64,000 bases of DNA from an uncultured Oceanospirillaceae bacterium (GTDB lineage: Bacteria > Pseudomonadota > Gammaproteobacteria > Pseudomonadales > Balneatricaceae), in contig CAKZPE010000022.1 in the NCBI GenBank assembly GCA_937138495.1, forward strand, positions 181,081-245,080. The letters run 5' to 3'. The notes beneath the pieces were generated by a model that saw only the letters and a program-made list of their open reading frames with translations, was not told the origin of the DNA and ran no database searches. The position numbers and the translations under genes are program-made. Positions 46,483 to 57,151 of this stretch are shown piece after piece. Positions within the stretch are counted from its first letter, which is position 1. Every line of letters starts with the position of its first letter.

Positions 46483-47586
46483 TTAGCCCTTCTTACCGGT
46501 AGTTTCAATTACACCGCCGCCCAGACAAATCTCAGCATTATAAAATACCACTGACTGTCCGGGGGTGACGGCGCGCTGAGGCGCATCGAAGCGGATGATA
46601 TAGCCACCATTATCGCCTGCTTCAATAGTGCAGGCCTGATCATCCTGACGGTAGCGGACTTTAGCGTGACAGCGCATTGGCAATTCTGCTGGAGGTTCGG
46701 TAATCCAGAAGATATCGCTGGCGGTGAGCCAGTCACTGAACAGCAGTTCATGAGCAGTGCCCTGAACCGCAATAAGAATATTACGGTCCAGATCTTTTTC
46801 AGCGACAAACCAGGGGATTTCCGGATAATCTTTCAGGCCACCAATGCCTAATCCCTGTCGCTGGCCGATGGTGTGGTACATCAGGCCCTGATGGGTGCCA
46901 ATTACATCACCGTCGGGGGTTTCGATGTTGCCGGGCTGTGCAGGCAGATATTGCTTAAGGAAATCGCTGAATCGACGTTCACCGATGAAACAAATACCGG
47001 TACTGTCCTTTTTGTTATGGGTGATGAGGTCGTGTTCTTCAGCCAGGCGGCGAACTTCCGGCTTCTCCAGTTCGCCAACAGGAAACAGTGTCATCGCCAG
47101 CTCTTCACTGCCCACCTGATGCAGAAAGTAGCTCTGGTCTTTATTGTTATCCAGACCTTTAAGCAGGCAGGCTGCGCCATCTATATCGCTGCGGCGGACA
47201 TAGTGGCCAGTGGCAATTTTGTCAGCGCCCAGAGTTTGGGCATATTCCAGAAATGCTTTGAATTTGATTTCCCGGTTGCAAAGGATGTCGGGGTTCGGTG
47301 TACGCCCGGCTTTATATTCTTCCAGGAAGTGCTCAAAGACGTTGTCCCAGTACTCGGCGGCGAAGTTTGCAGTATGTAATGTCAGCCCCAGTTTGTCGCA
47401 GACTGCCTGAGCATCTGCAAGATCGTCCATAGCGGTGCAATATTCGGTACCGTCATCTTCGTCCCAGTTTTTCATGAACAGGCCTTCAACCTGATAGCCC
47501 TGTTGTTGCAGTAGCAGGGCGGAAACAGATGAATCAACACCGCCGGACATGCCGACAATGACTTTGGTATTGGCGTTATTACTCAT
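46483..47586 (-). CDS. mnmA: tRNA-specific 2-thiouridylase
   Basis: 367 residues. MnmA inserts sulphur at position 2 of U34 in Lys, Glu and Gln tRNAs. The ATP pyrophosphatase loop [15 protein letters not shown] is at the N-terminus; the two catalytic cysteines are in [11 protein letters not shown] and [12 protein letters not shown]. The C-terminal beta-barrel domain is complete. First gene of the mnmA-hflD-purB unit, with the hflD start eight bases after its stop. Confidence 0.97.
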   Translation of the reverse strand: MSNNANTKVIVGMSGGVDSSVSALLLQQQGYQVEGLFMKNWDEDDGTEYCTAMDDLADAQAVCDKLGLTLHTANFAAEYWDNVFEHFLEEYKAGRTPNPDILCNREIKFKAFLEYAQTLGADKIATGHYVRRSDIDGAACLLKGLDNNKDQSYFLHQVGSEELAMTLFPVGELEKPEVRRLAEEHDLITHNKKDSTGICFIGERRFSDFLKQYLPAQPGNIETPDGDVIGTHQGLMYHTIGQRQGLGIGGLKDYPEIPWFVAEKDLDRNILIAVQGTAHELLFSDWLTASDIFWITEPPAELPMRCHAKVRYRQDDQACTIEAGDNGGYIIRFDAPQRAVTPGQSVVFYNAEICLGGGVIETTGKKG

Positions 47587-47655
47587 AAAAAATACTGGCT
47601 CGTAATGGCTGTGTGCAAAATTCTAATATGGGGATGCGGAAAGCAATATTAAAGC

Positions 47656-48165
47656 TTATTCATGGATAAAGTTAAGCGGAAACCGTTGTCCCCGCAGATA
47701 GTCGTCCAGGCATTTCAAAACAATCGGGCTGCGCAGGTCTTCCTTGCGGGCAAGCAGCTCATCATAAGTAAGCCAGAGTGCCCGTTCTATGCCGGTATCC
47801 AGCTCCGCTCCGGGCTGTTCAGAAATAACCCGTGCGATGAAGCAAAAACGGTGATAAACCGTATCATTAGCCGGTGCGGTGTAAACATACATGCCCAGCA
47901 GCAATTCCGGTTCGACGTGCCAGCCGGTTTCTTCCAGTGTTTCCCGGCGGGCGGCTTCAATAAAGCTCTCATTGGCTTCAAGGTGCCCGGCTGGCTGGTT
48001 GATCACCAGTTTGTTGAGGGAGGGGGAGTGTTCTTCTACAAACAGAAAGCGCCCCTGATCCTCAACAATGGTTGCAACGGTGGCATGTGGAGTCCAGCGC
48101 ATAGGTGTAAAATATCCGTATCGGTTATGACTTTTTAGGTGGACAACCTTAGCATTTCTGGTCAT
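47656..48165 (-). CDS. nudJ: Nudix hydrolase, NudJ-like
   Basis: 169 residues from an ATG at 48165 with AGGAAA six bases upstream; an internal ATG at 48102 (MRWTPHATVA) gives the length and start usual for NudJ but has a weak ribosome site. The Nudix box is GHLEANESFIEAARRE followed by TLEETGW. E. coli NudJ acts on nucleoside tri- and diphosphates and on HMP-pyrophosphate. It lies 70 bases upstream of mnmA in the same direction, the same neighbourhood as in E. coli. Confidence 0.9.
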   Translation of the reverse strand: MTRNAKVVHLKSHNRYGYFTPMRWTPHATVATIVEDQGRFLFVEEHSPSLNKLVINQPAGHLEANESFIEAARRETLEETGWHVEPELLLGMYVYTAPANDTVYHRFCFIARVISEQPGAELDTGIERALWLTYDELLARKEDLRSPIVLKCLDDYLRGQRFPLNFIHE

Positions 48166-48218
48166 GCTTTTCCTGAGTTTTAAATAGTCATTTTTGTGTT
48201 TGTAGTACGGAGTTTCAG

Positions 48219-48680
48219 GTGGTCAGCAATATCATCAAAGTTCAGCAGGAAGATTTCGATATCAGTGGTTTGAATGCCTTAATTCGGGACGATGATGGTG
48301 CTCATGGTGCAATTATTACCTTTACGGGAATCGTGCGTGAAATGGCATCGGGTCCCGGGTTGCTGGCGATGGAGCTTGAGCATTATCCCGGGATGACCGA
48401 AAAGTCACTTGAGAAGATTGCCCAGCAGGCCCGCGAGCGCTGGGATTTGGGCGCAATTGTGATTGTTCACCGTGTCGGTAAACTGTCTCTGAATGATAAT
48501 ATTGTATTTGTGGGTGTCGCCAGTCCGCACCGGGTGGCGGGATTCGCTGCGGCGCAATTCATAATGGATTATCTGAAGCGTGATGCGCCGTTCTGGAAGA
48601 AAGAAATTACCGAGCAGGGTGAAGCCTGGGTGGCAGCGAAAGACAGTGATCTTGAGCGGGCGGGTGCCTGGGATAAGTAG
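48219..48680 (+). CDS. moaE: Molybdopterin synthase catalytic subunit
   Basis: 153 residues from a GTG at 48219, six bases after GGAG. MoaE accepts sulphur from MoaD to make molybdopterin. The conserved GAIITFTGIVRE, ELEHYPGMTEKSL, the VASPHRVAGFAA stretch and the lysine-containing FWKKEI active-site motif are all present. It is a lone moa gene here, transcribed divergently from nudJ and convergently with rluE, with no moaD nearby. Confidence 0.95.
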   Translation: MVSNIIKVQQEDFDISGLNALIRDDDGAHGAIITFTGIVREMASGPGLLAMELEHYPGMTEKSLEKIAQQARERWDLGAIVIVHRVGKLSLNDNIVFVGVASPHRVAGFAAAQFIMDYLKRDAPFWKKEITEQGEAWVAAKDSDLERAGAWDK

Positions 48681-48693
48681 CCGTTGCTTTCGC

Positions 48694-49350
48694 TTACTTC
48701 CTGGGTTTAAAGCCTGATTTCTTTTTTGTGTAGGCTGTCGGTTTTTTTCGGTTGGCACTCTGTTTGCTCTGAGGCCGGCGGGCGGTATTGCCGGTTTTGT
48801 TGTCTGGCAGAAAGATGGTCTCAGTACGGCTGTCTCCCGGTTTCAGGGTATCCAGTTTCCATTCGCCGATGCTGGCTCTGATAAGCCGTAACGTAGGAAA
48901 CCCGACGGCAGCAGTCATGCGTCTGACCTGGCGGTTTTTACCTTCACTGATTGTAAGTTCAACCCAGCTTGTGGGTTTGTTTTTACGTTCCCGGATTGGC
49001 GGGGTGCGTATCCATATGTCCGGTTCACTGATTTTTCTGGCTTTAGCCGGCCGGGTTTTTCCGTCTTTCAGCTCAATACCGTCAGACAGTGCTTTCAGCG
49101 CTGTTTCATCAATGTCACCTTCAACCTGAGCCCAGTAGGTTTTTGCCATTTTGAATTTGGGGTTGGCCAGCTGGTGCTGCAGCTGACCGTCGTCCGTCAG
49201 AATAAGTAAGCCTTCGGAGTCATAGTCCAGCCGGCCGGCGGCGTATACGCCGGGTTCTTTTATAAAGTCAGCAAGGGTGGCACGGCCTTCGTTATCAGTG
49301 AACTGGGTTAAAACCTGAAAGGGTTTATTAAAAAGTATGACGCGTGACAT
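48694..49350 (-). CDS. rluE: 23S rRNA pseudouridine synthase, RluE type
   Basis: 218 residues. The RsuA/RluE family catalytic aspartate is Asp42 in [14 protein letters not shown]. Binding motif [20 protein letters not shown] is typical. There is no N-terminal S4 domain, which favours RluE (U2457 of 23S rRNA) over RsuA or RluB. The C-terminal 35 residues are a Lys/Arg-rich tail ([13 protein letters not shown]) beyond the domain, which may help RNA binding. It ends 13 bases from the moaE stop with no visible terminator between. Confidence 0.9.
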   Translation of the reverse strand: MSRVILFNKPFQVLTQFTDNEGRATLADFIKEPGVYAAGRLDYDSEGLLILTDDGQLQHQLANPKFKMAKTYWAQVEGDIDETALKALSDGIELKDGKTRPAKARKISEPDIWIRTPPIRERKNKPTSWVELTISEGKNRQVRRMTAAVGFPTLRLIRASIGEWKLDTLKPGDSRTETIFLPDNKTGNTARRPQSKQSANRKKPTAYTKKKSGFKPRK

Positions 49351-49493
49351 TTGTAGGACGGTATCCTGAAAACTATATTTAAAACTGACTGTGACGGAAG
49401 CTGGATTCCGTATTCTTCTGTGCCGAAGCGTATGGATTGACGGCTCTGACCGGATTCAGAATTTTCTGGGCGTAAGTATACGTGGAGAAAGCT

Positions 49494-50753
49494 ATGGCAT
49501 ACCAACATATTCGTGTTCCTGAGGGTGAGAAAATAACATTTACCGGTGGCGACTTAATACAGGTGCCAGACCGTCCGGTAATTCCGTTTATTGAAGGCGA
49601 TGGTATCGGTGCGGATGTGACGCCCGTGATGATGGATGTGGTTGATGCCGCGGTTAAGCGTGCATACGGCGGTGGCCGGCAAATCGCCTGGATGGAGGTG
49701 TACGCCGGAGAGAAGGCAACGCAGATCTATGATCAGGATACCTGGTTGCCGGATGAAACCTTGCAGGCTTTTAACGATTTTGCTGTTGGTATTAAAGGGC
49801 CTCTGACGACCCCTGTCGGTGGTGGGATACGTTCTCTGAATGTGGCACTGCGTCAGGAGCTTGATTTATATGTTTGTCAGCGTCCGGTACGCTGGTTCCG
49901 CGGGGTTCCCAGCCCGGTGGTGAATCCCGGAGACGTTGATATGGTTATTTACCGGGAAAACTCAGAGGATATTTATGCCGGGGTCGAATGGCAGGCCGGA
50001 ACGGCTGAAGCACAGAAGGTGATTGATTTCCTCCAGAATGAGATGGGTGTGACAAAGATCCGCTTTGATCAGATGTGCGGTATTGGTGTGAAGCCAGTGT
50101 CAGAGGAAGGTACTAAGCGTCTGGTACGCAAAGCATTGCAGTACTGCGTTGATAACGACCGCCGCTCGCTGACGCTGGTGCACAAAGGCAATATCATGAA
50201 GTTTACTGAAGGTGCTTTTAAGGAATGGGGCTATGAGTTGGCGCAGCATGAGTTTGGTGCGCAAATGATGGATGGCGGTCCGTGGATGAGTTTCAAGAAT
50301 CCGGACAGCGGGCGGGAAATCGTTGTTAAGGATGTTATCGCAGATGCGATGCTGCAACAGATACTGTTACGCCCCGCAGAGTATGATGTGGTGGCAACCC
50401 TGAATCTTAACGGTGATTACCTTTCTGATGCGCTGGCTGCCGAAGTCGGGGGGATAGGGATTGCGCCCGGGGCCAATTTATCTGACCGTGTGGCCATTTT
50501 TGAGGCAACCCATGGCACCGCGCCGAAATATGCGGGTAAGGATATGGTCAATCCGGGCTCGATTATTCTTTCTGCTGAGATGATGTTGCGTCATCTGGGC
50601 TGGCTGGAAGCTGCTGATCTGATCATTAAAGGCATGGACGGTGCAATTGCGGCAAAAACTGTCACCTATGATTTTGAGCGTTTAATGGAAGGGGCTACCC
50701 GGGTTTCAAGTTCCGGCTTCGGTGCGGCAATCATCAGTCATATGCACGCATAA
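49494..50753 (+). CDS. icd: NADP-dependent isocitrate dehydrogenase
   Basis: 419 residues from the ATG at 49494, behind GGAG. TCA-cycle enzyme forming 2-oxoglutarate. The regulatory/substrate serine segment is [20 protein letters not shown]; the arginine and tyrosine substrate residues follow ([20 protein letters not shown]); the cofactor site ends in [12 protein letters not shown]. The Ser-x-Asn phosphorylation-type loop is kept, as in E. coli Icd. It is transcribed toward cspD, and the two share a terminator. Confidence 0.97.
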   Translation: MAYQHIRVPEGEKITFTGGDLIQVPDRPVIPFIEGDGIGADVTPVMMDVVDAAVKRAYGGGRQIAWMEVYAGEKATQIYDQDTWLPDETLQAFNDFAVGIKGPLTTPVGGGIRSLNVALRQELDLYVCQRPVRWFRGVPSPVVNPGDVDMVIYRENSEDIYAGVEWQAGTAEAQKVIDFLQNEMGVTKIRFDQMCGIGVKPVSEEGTKRLVRKALQYCVDNDRRSLTLVHKGNIMKFTEGAFKEWGYELAQHEFGAQMMDGGPWMSFKNPDSGREIVVKDVIADAMLQQILLRPAEYDVVATLNLNGDYLSDALAAEVGGIGIAPGANLSDRVAIFEATHGTAPKYAGKDMVNPGSIILSAEMMLRHLGWLEAADLIIKGMDGAIAAKTVTYDFERLMEGATRVSSSGFGAAIISHMHA

Positions 50754-50763
50754 ACGCGGCCAT

Positions 50764-50791
50764 AAAAAAAGGCAGCTTAAGCTGCCTTTTA
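50764..50791. terminator. Bidirectional terminator between icd and cspD
   Basis: A perfect palindrome GGCAGCTTAAGCTGCC flanked by A7 and T4. Confidence 0.85.
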
Positions 50792-50815
50792 TCGTTTGAA
50801 GTGTTCAGGAGTTGC

Positions 50816-51052
50816 TTATGAGTTTTCAGCTTCTTCCAGTGCCTTAACTTCAATAGGTTTGATGTTGATCGCGTGGATACCCTTAGGTCCCGGTGTCGTC
50901 TCAAAACTCACTTCCTGTCCGGCTTTCAGGCTCTTATAGCCGTCAACAAGGATTACTGAATAGTGAGCAAATAAGTCTTCATCATGTTCTTGCGATATAA
51001 TAAATCCAAAGCCTTTGGCGTTATTGAACCACTTGACTTTCCCTGTGTACAT
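50816..51052 (-). CDS. cspD: Cold-shock-domain protein, CspD-like
   Basis: 78 residues with the RNA-binding motifs GKVKWFNNAKGFGFI (RNP1) and DLFAHYSVI (RNP2). CspD in E. coli inhibits replication in stationary phase. The C-terminal tail beyond the domain (IEVKALEEAENS) and the divergent clpS-clpA neighbours support cspD over other csp genes. The 220-base gap to clpS must hold both promoters; no box is certain. Confidence 0.9.
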   Translation of the reverse strand: MYTGKVKWFNNAKGFGFIISQEHDEDLFAHYSVILVDGYKSLKAGQEVSFETTPGPKGIHAINIKPIEVKALEEAENS

Positions 51053-51272
51053 TGGTGTCCCCCAATTTCCGATTAAAACTGCGACCCTGAGTTCCCTGGG
51101 TCTGTTAACTGAACGACCTCTGTTGATACAATGTACTACAGCTGAGGTACTTCCTTGTTACTGAAAATGTCTCGCAGGGACTACCGATACAACAAATTTA
51201 TTATTCCTCCTGCTAAAAAAATTATAACATTCTTCGGAGTTAGACGAGCATTACAAGACTCCCCATTATGAG

Positions 51273-51659
51273 ATGCAAAAATTGGTAAATATTGTGAAAT
51301 GTGATATGCGTCATTTACAAGCGGCAATTCGTTGCTCTGGCGACGACCAGGATCCGCATGATCATGGAATTGGCGTTGTCGAAGAAGTCGCAAAGCCTGA
51401 ACTAAAACGTCCGTCAATGTACCAAGTACTATTGATGAATGATGACTATACCCCGATGGACTTTGTGGTGGAAATATTAATGGTTTTTTTCTCAATGAAT
51501 CAAGAAAAAGCCACACAAGTGATGTTAACAGTCCATACTAAGGGTAAAGCTGTGTGCGGTGTGTATACACGGGATGTCGCAGAAACAAAAGCAACTCAGG
51601 TGAATCAGTACGCTAAGGAGAGTAAGCACCCGTTGCTGTGTGAAGTCGAGCAAGCGTAG
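51273..51659 (+). CDS. clpS: ATP-dependent Clp protease adaptor ClpS
   Basis: 128 residues from an ATG at 51273; the start is uncertain because no ribosome site stands out, and 51294 or 51306 are also possible. The N-terminal disordered segment is longer than average. The N-degron pocket motif [20 protein letters not shown] and the [19 protein letters not shown] helix are clear. ClpS delivers proteins with Leu, Phe, Trp or Tyr at their N-terminus to ClpAP. It ends 13 bases before clpA. Confidence 0.95.
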   Translation: MQKLVNIVKCDMRHLQAAIRCSGDDQDPHDHGIGVVEEVAKPELKRPSMYQVLLMNDDYTPMDFVVEILMVFFSMNQEKATQVMLTVHTKGKAVCGVYTRDVAETKATQVNQYAKESKHPLLCEVEQA

Positions 51660-51672
51660 CGGAGCGATAATT

Positions 51673-53934
51673 ATGTTGAATAAAGAATTAGAAGATACGC
51701 TAAGTGTGGCTTTTAATAGTGCTCGTGCAAAACGTCATGAATTTATGACGGTTGAGCATCTGTTGCTGGCTTTGTTAGATAACTCAGAAGCCCATTCTGT
51801 TTTGCAGGCATGTGGCGTAGATGTTGATAAGTTAAGAATTTCCCTGTCATCTTTTATTGAAGATACCACCCCTTTACTGCCGGATAACATTCCGGATCTT
51901 GAAACGCAGCCAACTCTTGGGTTTCAGCGGGTTCTGCAGCGGGCAGTGTTTCATGTGCAGTCCTCCGGTAAATCTGAAGTAACTGGCGCCAATGTGCTGG
52001 TGGCTATTTTCAGCGAGCAGGAAAGCCAGGCTGTGTATGTGCTCCAGCAGCAAGGTGTAGAGCGTATTGATATTGTTAATTATATCTCCCACGGTATTTC
52101 CAAAGTTTCAGATTCAGAAGAGCCGGCTGCGCTGGATGATCTGAGCGAAACCAGTGCACCGGCTGAGAAAGATAAGAGCCCGCTGGCAAACTATGCGGTC
52201 AATCTTAACAAAGAGGCTGAGGCGGGTAATATTGATCCGCTGGTGGGCCGGGATGATGAGGTTGAGCGGGTGGTGCAGATTCTGTCGCGTCGCCGTAAGA
52301 ATAATCCGCTGCTGGTGGGAGAGGCCGGGGTCGGTAAAACGGCCATTGCTGAAGGTCTGGCAAAGCTGATTATTGAAGGTTCAGTGCCTGAGGTGATATC
52401 TGAGAGTACTGTCTATTCTCTGGATCTTGGGGCATTGCTGGCCGGTACCAAATACCGGGGTGACTTTGAGAAACGCCTTAAAGGTCTGTTGAATGAAATC
52501 CGTAAACTGGATCATGCCATCCTGTTTATTGATGAAATTCACACCATTATCGGTGCCGGTGCTGCGTCCGGTGGTTCTATGGATGCGTCTAACTTGCTCA
52601 AGCCATTGCTGAGTTCGGGTCAGTTACGCTGTATCGGTTCTACTACCTTCCAGGAGTTCCGCGGTATTTTTGAAAAAGACCGTGCCCTGGCGCGCCGTTT
52701 CCAGAAAGTGGATGTGCTTGAGCCCTCTGTTGACGATACTTACCGTATCCTGCAGGGGTTGCGCAGCCGTTTCGAGGAGCATCATGAAATTACTTACACG
52801 GATAACGCTTTGCGGGTAGCGTCTGAGCTGGCTGATCGCTATATCAATGATAAGCACATGCCGGATAAAGCAATTGATGTTATTGATGAGGCAGGGGCGT
52901 ACCAGCGTCTGGTGCCTGAAGAACAGCGTGCTGAGCTGATTGATGTGGCTGAGGTGGAAAGTGTCGTCGCTAAGATAGCCCGTATTCCTGTCAATAATGT
53001 GACGGCTTCAGATAAGGAACAGTTGAAGAAGCTGGATAAGAATCTGAAGATGGTGGTGCTGGGTCAGGACGAGGCAATTGATACGCTGTCTGCCGCGATC
53101 AAGCTATCCCGTGCCGGCCTTAAAGAACCGAATAAACCAGTGGGTTCATTCCTGTTCTCGGGGCCTACCGGTGTCGGTAAAACAGAAGTAACAAACCAGT
53201 TGGCCCGGATTATGGGCATCGAGCTGATTCGCTTTGATATGTCTGAGTACATGGAGCGTCATACGGTATCCCGTCTGATCGGTGCACCGCCGGGCTATGT
53301 GGGTTATGACCAGGGCGGTCTTCTGACCGAAGCTGTTACCAAGTCGCCTCATTCAGTATTGCTGCTGGATGAGATTGAAAAAGCCCATCCGGAAGTCTTT
53401 AATCTGCTTCTGCAGGTAATGGATAACGGTACGCTGACGGATAACAATGGCCGTAAGGCTGATTTCCGTAATGTGATCCTGGTGATGACCACCAATGCGG
53501 GGGTTGAGCAGATGAGCCGGGCTTCTATCGGGTTTACCCATCAGGACCATACCACTGATGGTATGGAAGCGATTAAGAAGATGTTCACGCCTGAGTTCCG
53601 TAACCGTCTGGATGGTATTATCCAGTTCAAAGCGCTGCCAATGGATGTTATCAAAGGTGTGGTTGATAAGTTCCTGACTGAGTTGCAGGTGCAGCTTGAT
53701 GATAAGGGCGTTCAGCTGAACATTGATGAAGCAGCCCGGACATGGCTGGCGGAAAAAGGCTATGACGAAACGATGGGTGCGCGTCCGATGCAACGTCTGA
53801 TTCAGGAGCAGCTGAAGAAACCGCTGGCTGAAATGATTCTCTTTGGTGAATTGTCTGAAGAGGGCGGTGAGGTTGAAATCAGCGTGGATGAAAATAATGA
53901 ACTGGTGCTGGATGTCGTTGCGGCAATGGCCTGA
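51673..53934 (+). CDS. clpA: ATP-dependent Clp protease ATP-binding subunit ClpA
   Basis: 753 residues from the ATG at 51673, behind GGAG. Class I Hsp100 unfoldase: an N-terminal domain that binds ClpS, then two AAA+ modules. The first Walker A is GEAGVGKTA, the second GPTGVGKTE; Walker B and arginine-finger regions ([26 protein letters not shown]) are intact. There is no ClpB-type middle coiled coil. Located next to clpS as in most gammaproteobacteria. Confidence 0.97.
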   Translation: MLNKELEDTLSVAFNSARAKRHEFMTVEHLLLALLDNSEAHSVLQACGVDVDKLRISLSSFIEDTTPLLPDNIPDLETQPTLGFQRVLQRAVFHVQSSGKSEVTGANVLVAIFSEQESQAVYVLQQQGVERIDIVNYISHGISKVSDSEEPAALDDLSETSAPAEKDKSPLANYAVNLNKEAEAGNIDPLVGRDDEVERVVQILSRRRKNNPLLVGEAGVGKTAIAEGLAKLIIEGSVPEVISESTVYSLDLGALLAGTKYRGDFEKRLKGLLNEIRKLDHAILFIDEIHTIIGAGAASGGSMDASNLLKPLLSSGQLRCIGSTTFQEFRGIFEKDRALARRFQKVDVLEPSVDDTYRILQGLRSRFEEHHEITYTDNALRVASELADRYINDKHMPDKAIDVIDEAGAYQRLVPEEQRAELIDVAEVESVVAKIARIPVNNVTASDKEQLKKLDKNLKMVVLGQDEAIDTLSAAIKLSRAGLKEPNKPVGSFLFSGPTGVGKTEVTNQLARIMGIELIRFDMSEYMERHTVSRLIGAPPGYVGYDQGGLLTEAVTKSPHSVLLLDEIEKAHPEVFNLLLQVMDNGTLTDNNGRKADFRNVILVMTTNAGVEQMSRASIGFTHQDHTTDGMEAIKKMFTPEFRNRLDGIIQFKALPMDVIKGVVDKFLTELQVQLDDKGVQLNIDEAARTWLAEKGYDETMGARPMQRLIQEQLKKPLAEMILFGELSEEGGEVEISVDENNELVLDVVAAMA

Positions 53935-53952
53935 TATCTAAAACCGGTGCAT

Positions 53953-53988
53953 AAAAAAACCGCTTGTGAGAACAAGCGGTTTTTTTTA
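53953..53988. terminator. Terminator after clpA, symmetrical
   Basis: A7, CCGCTTGT/ACAAGCGG stem and T8; GCAT precedes the A run. It can also serve infA on the other strand. Confidence 0.9.
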
Positions 53989-54070
53989 TTAAGGTCGGCG
54001 CTGGCGGACAGCTATGGATGCTTCATTAGTCAGCAGTTAGCTAATAAGTTGCAGAGCCGGAAAACCGTAA

Positions 54071-54289
54071 TTAGCGGGCGCGGTAGGTGATGCGGCCTTT
54101 GGTCAGATCGTAAGGTGTCAGCTCAACTTTTACCTTATCGCCAGTCAGGATGCGGATGTAGTTTTTACGCATTTTGCCGGAGATATGTGCAGTCACAACG
54201 TGACCGTTTTCAAGTTCTACGCGAAACATGGTGTTAGGCAGTGTGTCGGTGACAACGCCTTCCATTTCAATACTATCTTCTTTGGACAT
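54071..54289 (-). CDS. infA: Translation initiation factor IF-1
   Basis: 72 residues, the universal length. OB-fold protein that occupies the ribosomal A site during initiation. Sequence features [33 protein letters not shown] and the end [11 protein letters not shown] are diagnostic. It lies 106 bases downstream of bpt on the same strand, the clpA-infA-aat neighbourhood known from E. coli. Confidence 0.98.
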   Translation of the reverse strand: MSKEDSIEMEGVVTDTLPNTMFRVELENGHVVTAHISGKMRKNYIRILTGDKVKVELTPYDLTKGRITYRAR

Positions 54290-54395
54290 TCAGTACCTAC
54301 CTAGGTTGCTAATATTTGAAGCGCCGTATTTTGCCTTATTTGTTTGCTATATCAAAGAGATTTCTCTGCATATTCGCCGCATATGTCGATTTGGG

Positions 54396-55109
54396 TCATA
54401 CATCTACGTTTAACCACTCACCCTGTAACAGCATTTCCAGTGGGCGGAAGCTGGTTTTGTAAGACATTTTCTGGCAATCCCGCACCCAGTAGCCCAGATA
54501 AAGGTAGTCTTTATCCTGGCGAAGTACCTCCTCAATCTGCCATAAAATAGCGTAGCTGCCGAGGCTGCGGCGGGTGTGTGCCGGGTCAAAAAAGGTATAG
54601 ATAGCCGATAATCCCTGTAAGAGCTCGTCGATAACAGCAATGCCGATTAACTGTTTGTCGGGCAGGCGGAATTCAATGAAACAGCCCTGTTGCTGGCTTT
54701 CAACCAGGAAAGTGCTGAACTGGCTCTGGCTGGGAGGGTACATATCACCATCGGCATGACGTGCTTCGATATAGCGGGCGTACAGCTGGTAGTACTCATC
54801 GGTAAATTTGGGGGCGATCTGGCTGACCAGTAAGTCTTTGTTGCGGTTCCAGATGCGTTGCTGGCTTTTGCTGCGATGAAATTCTCTGACCGGAATACGT
54901 ACGGATATACAGGCCTGGCAATGGTTACAGTAAGGGCGGTAAATATGTTTGCCGCTCCGCCTGAAGCCAAGATCAGACAGTTGGCTGTAAGCGTCCGTCG
55001 CAATAATTTCGTGGGGATCCACAAACAGGGTTTTTGCCTGTACGCCGTCCAGATAACTGCATTCATGTTCCGGCGTAGTATAGAAGTGTAACGTTTTGAG
55101 ATTCGTCAC
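54396..55109 (-). CDS. bpt: Aspartate/glutamate leucyltransferase
   Basis: 237 residues. Transfers leucine from Leu-tRNA to proteins with N-terminal Asp or Glu, making them ClpS substrates. Recognisable by the N-terminal cysteine element EHECSYLDG, the RRSGKHIYRPYCNHCQACISVRIPV stretch (two CxxC-like pairs) read from about residue 50, and IYTFFDPAHTRRSLGSYAI. Its first four bases overlap the last four of aat, indicating coupled translation. Confidence 0.95.
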   Translation of the reverse strand: MTNLKTLHFYTTPEHECSYLDGVQAKTLFVDPHEIIATDAYSQLSDLGFRRSGKHIYRPYCNHCQACISVRIPVREFHRSKSQQRIWNRNKDLLVSQIAPKFTDEYYQLYARYIEARHADGDMYPPSQSQFSTFLVESQQQGCFIEFRLPDKQLIGIAVIDELLQGLSAIYTFFDPAHTRRSLGSYAILWQIEEVLRQDKDYLYLGYWVRDCQKMSYKTSFRPLEMLLQGEWLNVDV

Positions 55110-55816
55110 CGGCTGCTCACTATGTCGTCTGTTGCTATATCAAATTGCCAGGAATGTGTGCAGGGGGTATCCAGATAGCGATCAAGGTAATGTTGAAACT
55201 CCGTTCTGGGGATGACCTCTGCTCCCAGGCTGGCCAGGTGATCGTTATAAACCTGACAGTCAATTAAAGCATAGCCCCATTTTTGCAGTTGTTTAGCAAA
55301 AAAAACGTAAGCAATTTTAGACGCGTCGGTGCTGCGGCTGAACATCGATTCACCAAAAAACAGTTTGCCGATGGCGATACCGTAAAGCCCGCCAACCAGT
55401 TGACCACCTTCTCTGACTTCTACTGAATGGGCGTGCCCCAGGCGGTGCAGGCGTATATACGCCTGCTGGATATCTTCTGTGATCCAGGTTTCCGGCTGGC
55501 CGGGCCGGGGCTCTGCGCAGGCTTTAATGACCGCTGCAAAATCCCCGTCAAAGCTGACACTGAACCCACCACGCCGAATCTGCTTACGCAGGCTTTTTGA
55601 GATGTGAATGGCGTCCGGGCGCATCACGCAACGGGGGTGGGGAGACCACCACAGAATAGGTTCATCATCTGCAAACCAGGGGAATATTCCCTGTTTATAG
55701 GCGCTTAGCAGCCGTTCCGGGCTGAGGTCTGCACCGGCGGCGAGCAAACCGTTTGGTTCATCCAGCGCTTCTTCAATGGGTGGAAAGCTGCACTCAGGGG
55801 TTAGCCAGGGAATCAT
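55106..55816 (-). CDS. aat: Leucyl/phenylalanyl-tRNA-protein transferase
   Basis: 236 residues. Adds Leu or Phe to proteins with N-terminal Lys or Arg. Family hallmarks are FPPIEEALDEPNGLLAAG, GIFPWFADDEPILWWSPHPR and GGLYGIAIGKLFFGESMFSR. It overlaps bpt by four bases. The block clpS-clpA-infA-bpt-aat gathers nearly all bacterial N-end-rule parts. Confidence 0.97.
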   Translation of the reverse strand: MIPWLTPECSFPPIEEALDEPNGLLAAGADLSPERLLSAYKQGIFPWFADDEPILWWSPHPRCVMRPDAIHISKSLRKQIRRGGFSVSFDGDFAAVIKACAEPRPGQPETWITEDIQQAYIRLHRLGHAHSVEVREGGQLVGGLYGIAIGKLFFGESMFSRSTDASKIAYVFFAKQLQKWGYALIDCQVYNDHLASLGAEVIPRTEFQHYLDRYLDTPCTHSWQFDIATDDIVSSR

Positions 55817-55838
55817 GGTGACGGGTTTCAGTCCTGTT

Positions 55839-55870
55839 TAAAAAGTAACGGCGTCCTGAATGACGCCGTT
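55839..55870 (-). terminator. Terminator after trxB (minus strand)
   Basis: AACGGCGTC/GACGCCGTT forms a nine-base-pair stem with a six-base loop. On the minus strand it is followed by AC and five T. Confidence 0.75.
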
Positions 55871-55897
55871 TATGTATAGCAAAATGTCTGATAAATA

Positions 55898-57151
<1,254 letters not shown>

